IMG/VR virus record: IMGVR_UViG_3300018048_001459
Coordinates: 1-39,220 of that record
Origin: a virus
Reading direction: 5' to 3' (one strand)
DNA: 39,220 nt
Position numbers and translations under genes: made by a program. Positions 36,324 through 39,220 of this stretch are shown one piece after another (position 1 is the stretch's first letter; every line of letters starts with the position of its first letter). The notes beneath the pieces are model-generated. The model made no database searches. It had not been told where the DNA came from and worked only from the letters and a program-made list of their open reading frames with translations.

Positions 36324-36973
36324 GTTTAGAAATTTGGAAAAACAGATATAGTGTAAAAAAATTCTCAGAGCAGGATAATTTTGCAGATGAAATAAATTAT
36401 CTTAAACAAGTTATAGAATATATTCCTATACAAAGAGGAATCAATTCACATTTTTGGTTGTTGTTATCAAATAAAAATGAAAATGAAAGACAGTTTAAAG
36501 ATTTTTTATTTAGAAATGTATTTGCATTGCACGACGGATCAGAACATATGTACCCTATACTAAGCGCACCTTATGTTTTTTTATCTATAATTAATCGCGA
36601 ATATTATGACCAGTTCGAATGTGTAGCAAATGTTGGAGTGCATGCTGGTGTACTTTTATCGGAAGGTTTACGATTGGGATTAGATGTATCTACCTTAAAT
36701 TGTAGAGACATGATAGCTAACAGTCCCAATTCTACTAGTTTAAGAAAACAGTTTGATAGATATGTAAAAGATTGTTTATCTACTAAACTTAAAAAGTATA
36801 AAAAAGAAATAAACAATCCAAAGTTTACTACAAGTCCTAGTATTGCAGTTTGTTTTGGTAAAGGATTGCCTCTGGAAAAACACATGTTTGAAATGGTAGA
36901 CGATAAACCTATAAAAGTAGGACAAAAACAAAAGAAAAAGTTTCCTAATATAGAGATAATAGATGACAAGTAA
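36320..36973 (+). CDS. Nitroreductase-like flavoprotein
   Basis: 217 residues. The N-terminal NRYSVKKF (8-15) is the FMN-phosphate-contacting RRSxRxF-type motif of the nitroreductase family. HFWLLLSNKNENERQF, SAPYVFLSI and NVGVHAGVLLSEGLRLGLDV (104-123) are the counterparts of the usual 'AP..i', 'aaAa.Nl.LaA..lGLG' and C-terminal strand segments; IAVCFGKG near 178 matches the last strand. The C-terminal 30 residues are Lys-rich and extend beyond the fold. The homology is weak but the order of motifs is right. In this operon it might supply electrons or reduce or oxidise an intermediate; that is inference. ATGA overlap with the preceding gene. Confidence 0.8.
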   Translation: MSLEIWKNRYSVKKFSEQDNFADEINYLKQVIEYIPIQRGINSHFWLLLSNKNENERQFKDFLFRNVFALHDGSEHMYPILSAPYVFLSIINREYYDQFECVANVGVHAGVLLSEGLRLGLDVSTLNCRDMIANSPNSTSLRKQFDRYVKDCLSTKLKKYKKEINNPKFTTSPSIAVCFGKGLPLEKHMFEMVDDKPIKVGQKQKKKFPNIEIIDDK

Positions 36974-38120
36974 AACTTTTTGTATATTGCCATGGATGCA
37001 TCTTGCTACAAATGCAAGCGGAAATCTCCGTGTGTGTTGTAATTCAACTCCTGGTCAAAACTTTATTACAAAAGAAGACGGTACACCTTACAAATTGCAC
37101 AAAGACAATTTACAAGAAGCATGGAACAGTGAAGTTTATAATACGATACGAAAACAAATGTTGGAAGGCGAAAGGCCTGAAATGTGTACCCGTTGTTTCC
37201 GCGAAGAAGATGCAGGTGTAAAAAGTGCAAGGCAAGCCTGGAATGAAAAATGGAAAAAAGACGACAACTACACAGTAGATGCACCTTTTGATATTAAATA
37301 TGTGGACTTGCGTTTGGGCAATTTGTGCAATCTAAAATGTAGAATGTGCAATCCCTATGCAAGTAATCAATGGGTTAAAGAGTGGGCACTGGTTGAAGAT
37401 GCACTCGAGCCAAGTGAATATGAACGCCTTAGTAAAATGAGTTGGCCCGAACATGAAAAAACTTGGGAAAATCTTTTTAGCATAGCAGACACTGTTGATG
37501 AAATATATTTGACAGGTGGTGAACCTACTATAATACAAGAACAGCATAGACTACTTGATTACTTTATAGATAAGGGCACTGCTTATAAAATAAAATTAAA
37601 ATACAATACCAATCTTACCAATGTCCCTAAACATTTAATTGACAAATGGACTAAGTTTAAAAGAGTACAGTTAAATTGCAGTATAGATGCTGTGGGAGAA
37701 TTGGATAGATATATCCGGTATCCTAGCAATTGGAACAAGATACAGGAAAATTTTGACATTGTTCGTAAACTAGAAAATGTTTATATTGAAATACATTGCA
37801 CAGTGCAAATGTATAATATATTAAGACTGCATGAATTGTTAGATTGGGCAGAACCTTACGGACATAAAATTTATCTAAATATCTTAAATCATCCTGAATA
37901 TTTAAACATTAGAGTTTTGAATAATGATCTAAAACAAAAAGTCAAAAGCACACTAAACAATTACACACATATACCAAAAGTGCAAGGTGTGATTGATTAT
38001 ATGATGTCTGAAGATTGGAGCGAACGATATCCACAGTTTGTAGAATACACAAATGCTTTAGATAATTCTCGTGAACAGGATCTAAAACAAATTGTTCCGG
38101 AGTTGTTGTATGAACAATAA
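36963..38120 (+). CDS. Radical SAM protein with N-terminal twitch domain (copy 6)
   Basis: 385 residues. Twitch cysteines are C7, C25-C26, C75 and C78, in the opening TFCILPWMHLATNASGNLRV; the radical SAM motif is C122-NLK-C126-RM-C129 after YVDLRLGNL, and GGEP is at 185-188. SIDAVGELDRYIRYPSNWNK is nearly identical to the same segment of copy 1 (SIDALGEQNDYIRYPSQWKH), so copies 1 and 6 are close relatives although eight genes lie between them. HPEYLNIRVLNNDLK is the shared C-terminal motif. The start lies 11 bases inside the nitroreductase-like gene, and the stop overlaps the next start by 11 bases. Confidence 0.93.
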   Translation: MTSKTFCILPWMHLATNASGNLRVCCNSTPGQNFITKEDGTPYKLHKDNLQEAWNSEVYNTIRKQMLEGERPEMCTRCFREEDAGVKSARQAWNEKWKKDDNYTVDAPFDIKYVDLRLGNLCNLKCRMCNPYASNQWVKEWALVEDALEPSEYERLSKMSWPEHEKTWENLFSIADTVDEIYLTGGEPTIIQEQHRLLDYFIDKGTAYKIKLKYNTNLTNVPKHLIDKWTKFKRVQLNCSIDAVGELDRYIRYPSNWNKIQENFDIVRKLENVYIEIHCTVQMYNILRLHELLDWAEPYGHKIYLNILNHPEYLNIRVLNNDLKQKVKSTLNNYTHIPKVQGVIDYMMSEDWSERYPQFVEYTNALDNSREQDLKQIVPELLYEQ

Positions 38121-39220
38121 AACCTATTGTCCGATGCCCTTTGTTACTTTATCAGTTAATCCTGGTAATTATATTTCCCGCTGTATGATGAGCATGACAT
38201 CAATGGGAGATATATCAACTAAAACATATCAAAATAAAAAATTTAAAAAATTAAGAACAGATATGCTAGGTGGTGTTTGGGATCAAGAAGGATGTAGTAG
38301 TTGTTTTATTAAAGAACAAAGCGGATTAACTAGCCAGCGCCAAAAATGGTTAAACAATGAAGAAAAATATCTTGGCAAACACGGTATATATGAAAATAAT
38401 TTAGATATAAAAACTAACAATATACATCATATCTATCTTAATTTTAGTAACATATGTAATTTTAAATGTAGAATGTGTGGTCCGCATTTTAGTAATGCAT
38501 GGATTTCAGATTCAAAAAAATTAAACAAACAAGGTCTAATCGCAGGTAATGAAGAAATTCCTCCCAAGAGTCAAGTTGATATAGATAAATTCTTTTCTGA
38601 ATTTGGTACTAGATTAAATCACTTAACACAGATATGGATTACTGGTGGCGAGCCTTTTATAGACGATAGTATTTTTAATTTTTTTAAAAAATTAGAAAAA
38701 CATACAGATGTAAAAAGTATAAAGGTTAGTATAAACACTAATGGTAGTAAATTAGACATACACAGATTAAACGAACTTTCTCATTTAAAAAATTTAACAT
38801 TAAACTTTAGTGTAGATGCAACAGGTAGTTTGTACACTTATATGAGAGGTTATCAATATTCGTTTGATGAAATACAAGAAAAAATAAATTTATGTATAGA
38901 ACTACAAAAAACACAAAGTAATTTAAATATTGCTGTAAATGGAACATATCAAATATACAATGTACTAAATTTAAAAGATTTTTGGGAATGGGGCAAAACA
39001 ATAGCAGATAGTAAATCTGGAAATTGGATAGAATATAGAACACTGTTAGGCCCGAAACATCTGCAAGCACGACATGCTCCTGTAGATGTAAAAATGCAAG
39101 CAATAAATTTTGCTAAAGAATTAATTAAAAAAGATACATATTACAGTCATAATCATTATCTAGAACAAGTTATAAAAGAATGCAATCAAAGTAGCGAAGT
39201 TGATCAAATTAATAAATTTT
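38110..39220 (+). CDS. Radical SAM protein with N-terminal twitch domain (copy 7), 3' end outside window
   Basis: 370 codons are visible and the frame is open to the window end. The protein starts MNNKTYCPMPFVTLSVNPGN. Twitch cysteines are C7, C25, C62 and C65; the second Cys of the usual CC pair is Met26. The radical SAM motif is C116-NFK-C120-RM-C123 after HIYLNFSNI, and GGEP is at 179-182. SVDATGSLYTYMRGYQYSFD and LGPKHLQARHAPVDVK match the shared downstream motifs, so little of the C-terminus is missing. It starts 11 bases inside copy 6. The C-x17-C spacing is kept, so the auxiliary cluster is probably intact. Confidence 0.92.
   Translation, partial: MNNKTYCPMPFVTLSVNPGNYISRCMMSMTSMGDISTKTYQNKKFKKLRTDMLGGVWDQEGCSSCFIKEQSGLTSQRQKWLNNEEKYLGKHGIYENNLDIKTNNIHHIYLNFSNICNFKCRMCGPHFSNAWISDSKKLNKQGLIAGNEEIPPKSQVDIDKFFSEFGTRLNHLTQIWITGGEPFIDDSIFNFFKKLEKHTDVKSIKVSINTNGSKLDIHRLNELSHLKNLTLNFSVDATGSLYTYMRGYQYSFDEIQEKINLCIELQKTQSNLNIAVNGTYQIYNVLNLKDFWEWGKTIADSKSGNWIEYRTLLGPKHLQARHAPVDVKMQAINFAKELIKKDTYYSHNHYLEQVIKECNQSSEVDQINKF

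Noticed and set aside
1-39220. tRNA genes, CRISPR arrays, insertion sequences, integrase or attachment sites
   Set aside because: No cloverleaf-like sequence, spaced direct repeats, transposase or integrase motifs were found; all gaps between genes are shorter than 70 bases.
24407-39220. A classical RiPP (modified peptide) cluster with precursor, leader peptidase and transporter
   Set aside because: No precursor with a repeated core, no peptidase and no membrane transporter is visible; only the 73-residue protein at 24193 is a weak candidate.
18861-39220. The operon as bacterial chromosome DNA rather than phage
   Set aside because: It directly follows phage tail-fibre genes on the same strand, with the same tight overlaps and AT-rich composition, and includes protein types known from marine T4-like phages.

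Overview
This is a piece of the genome of a T4-like tailed phage (myovirus), most likely marine. All genes lie on the + strand. The DNA is AT-rich (roughly one third G+C by eye) and genes overlap or abut almost everywhere. The structural genes are of the kind found in T4-like cyanophages and pelagiphages, including tail fibres with a shared attachment module, a collar-type fibre, and a giant modular structural protein. The exact host cannot be read from the sequence.

Region 1 (1-18798) is the virion module. It starts inside a giant structural protein of more than 3,880 residues. It continues with a small structural protein, three tandem tail-fibre paralogues with different C-terminal ends, and a fourth fibre-like protein. 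NATAAATA boxes, which match the late promoter of T4-like phages, stand before the genes at 11678, 16294 and 17848.

Region 2 (18799-24414) begins with a perfect host-type sigma-70 promoter (TTGACA, 17 bases, TATAAT) whose -10 box lies in a perfect 19-bp palindrome. Behind it is one uninterrupted operon that reaches the window end. Its first part encodes a small protein, two related glycosyltransferase-like proteins, an unknown protein, a fusion of two glycosyltransferase-like domains with a methyltransferase-like domain, a 2-oxoglutarate/Fe(II) oxygenase-like protein, and a 73-residue protein.

Region 3 (24407-39220) is the striking part: ten radical SAM proteins encoded by eleven ORFs within 15 kb. 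Seven have an N-terminal half-SPASM ('twitch') iron-sulfur domain with a near-constant spacing C-x17-C(C)...C-x2-C before the radical SAM CxxxCxxC motif. One has a C-terminal SPASM-like domain. One is split into a radical SAM gene and an overlapping SPASM gene. One has a B12-binding-like N-terminus. Interspersed are a glycosyltransferase/methyltransferase-like protein, an aspartyl/asparaginyl-hydroxylase-like oxygenase and a nitroreductase-like protein.

Inference: the operon looks like a phage-borne pathway that builds or modifies a glycan, nucleotide-sugar or protein by radical chemistry together with glycosyl and methyl transfer. The nearby fibre genes make a virion decoration or a host-surface change plausible targets. 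The enzyme families are recognisable, but their substrates and the pathway are unknown.
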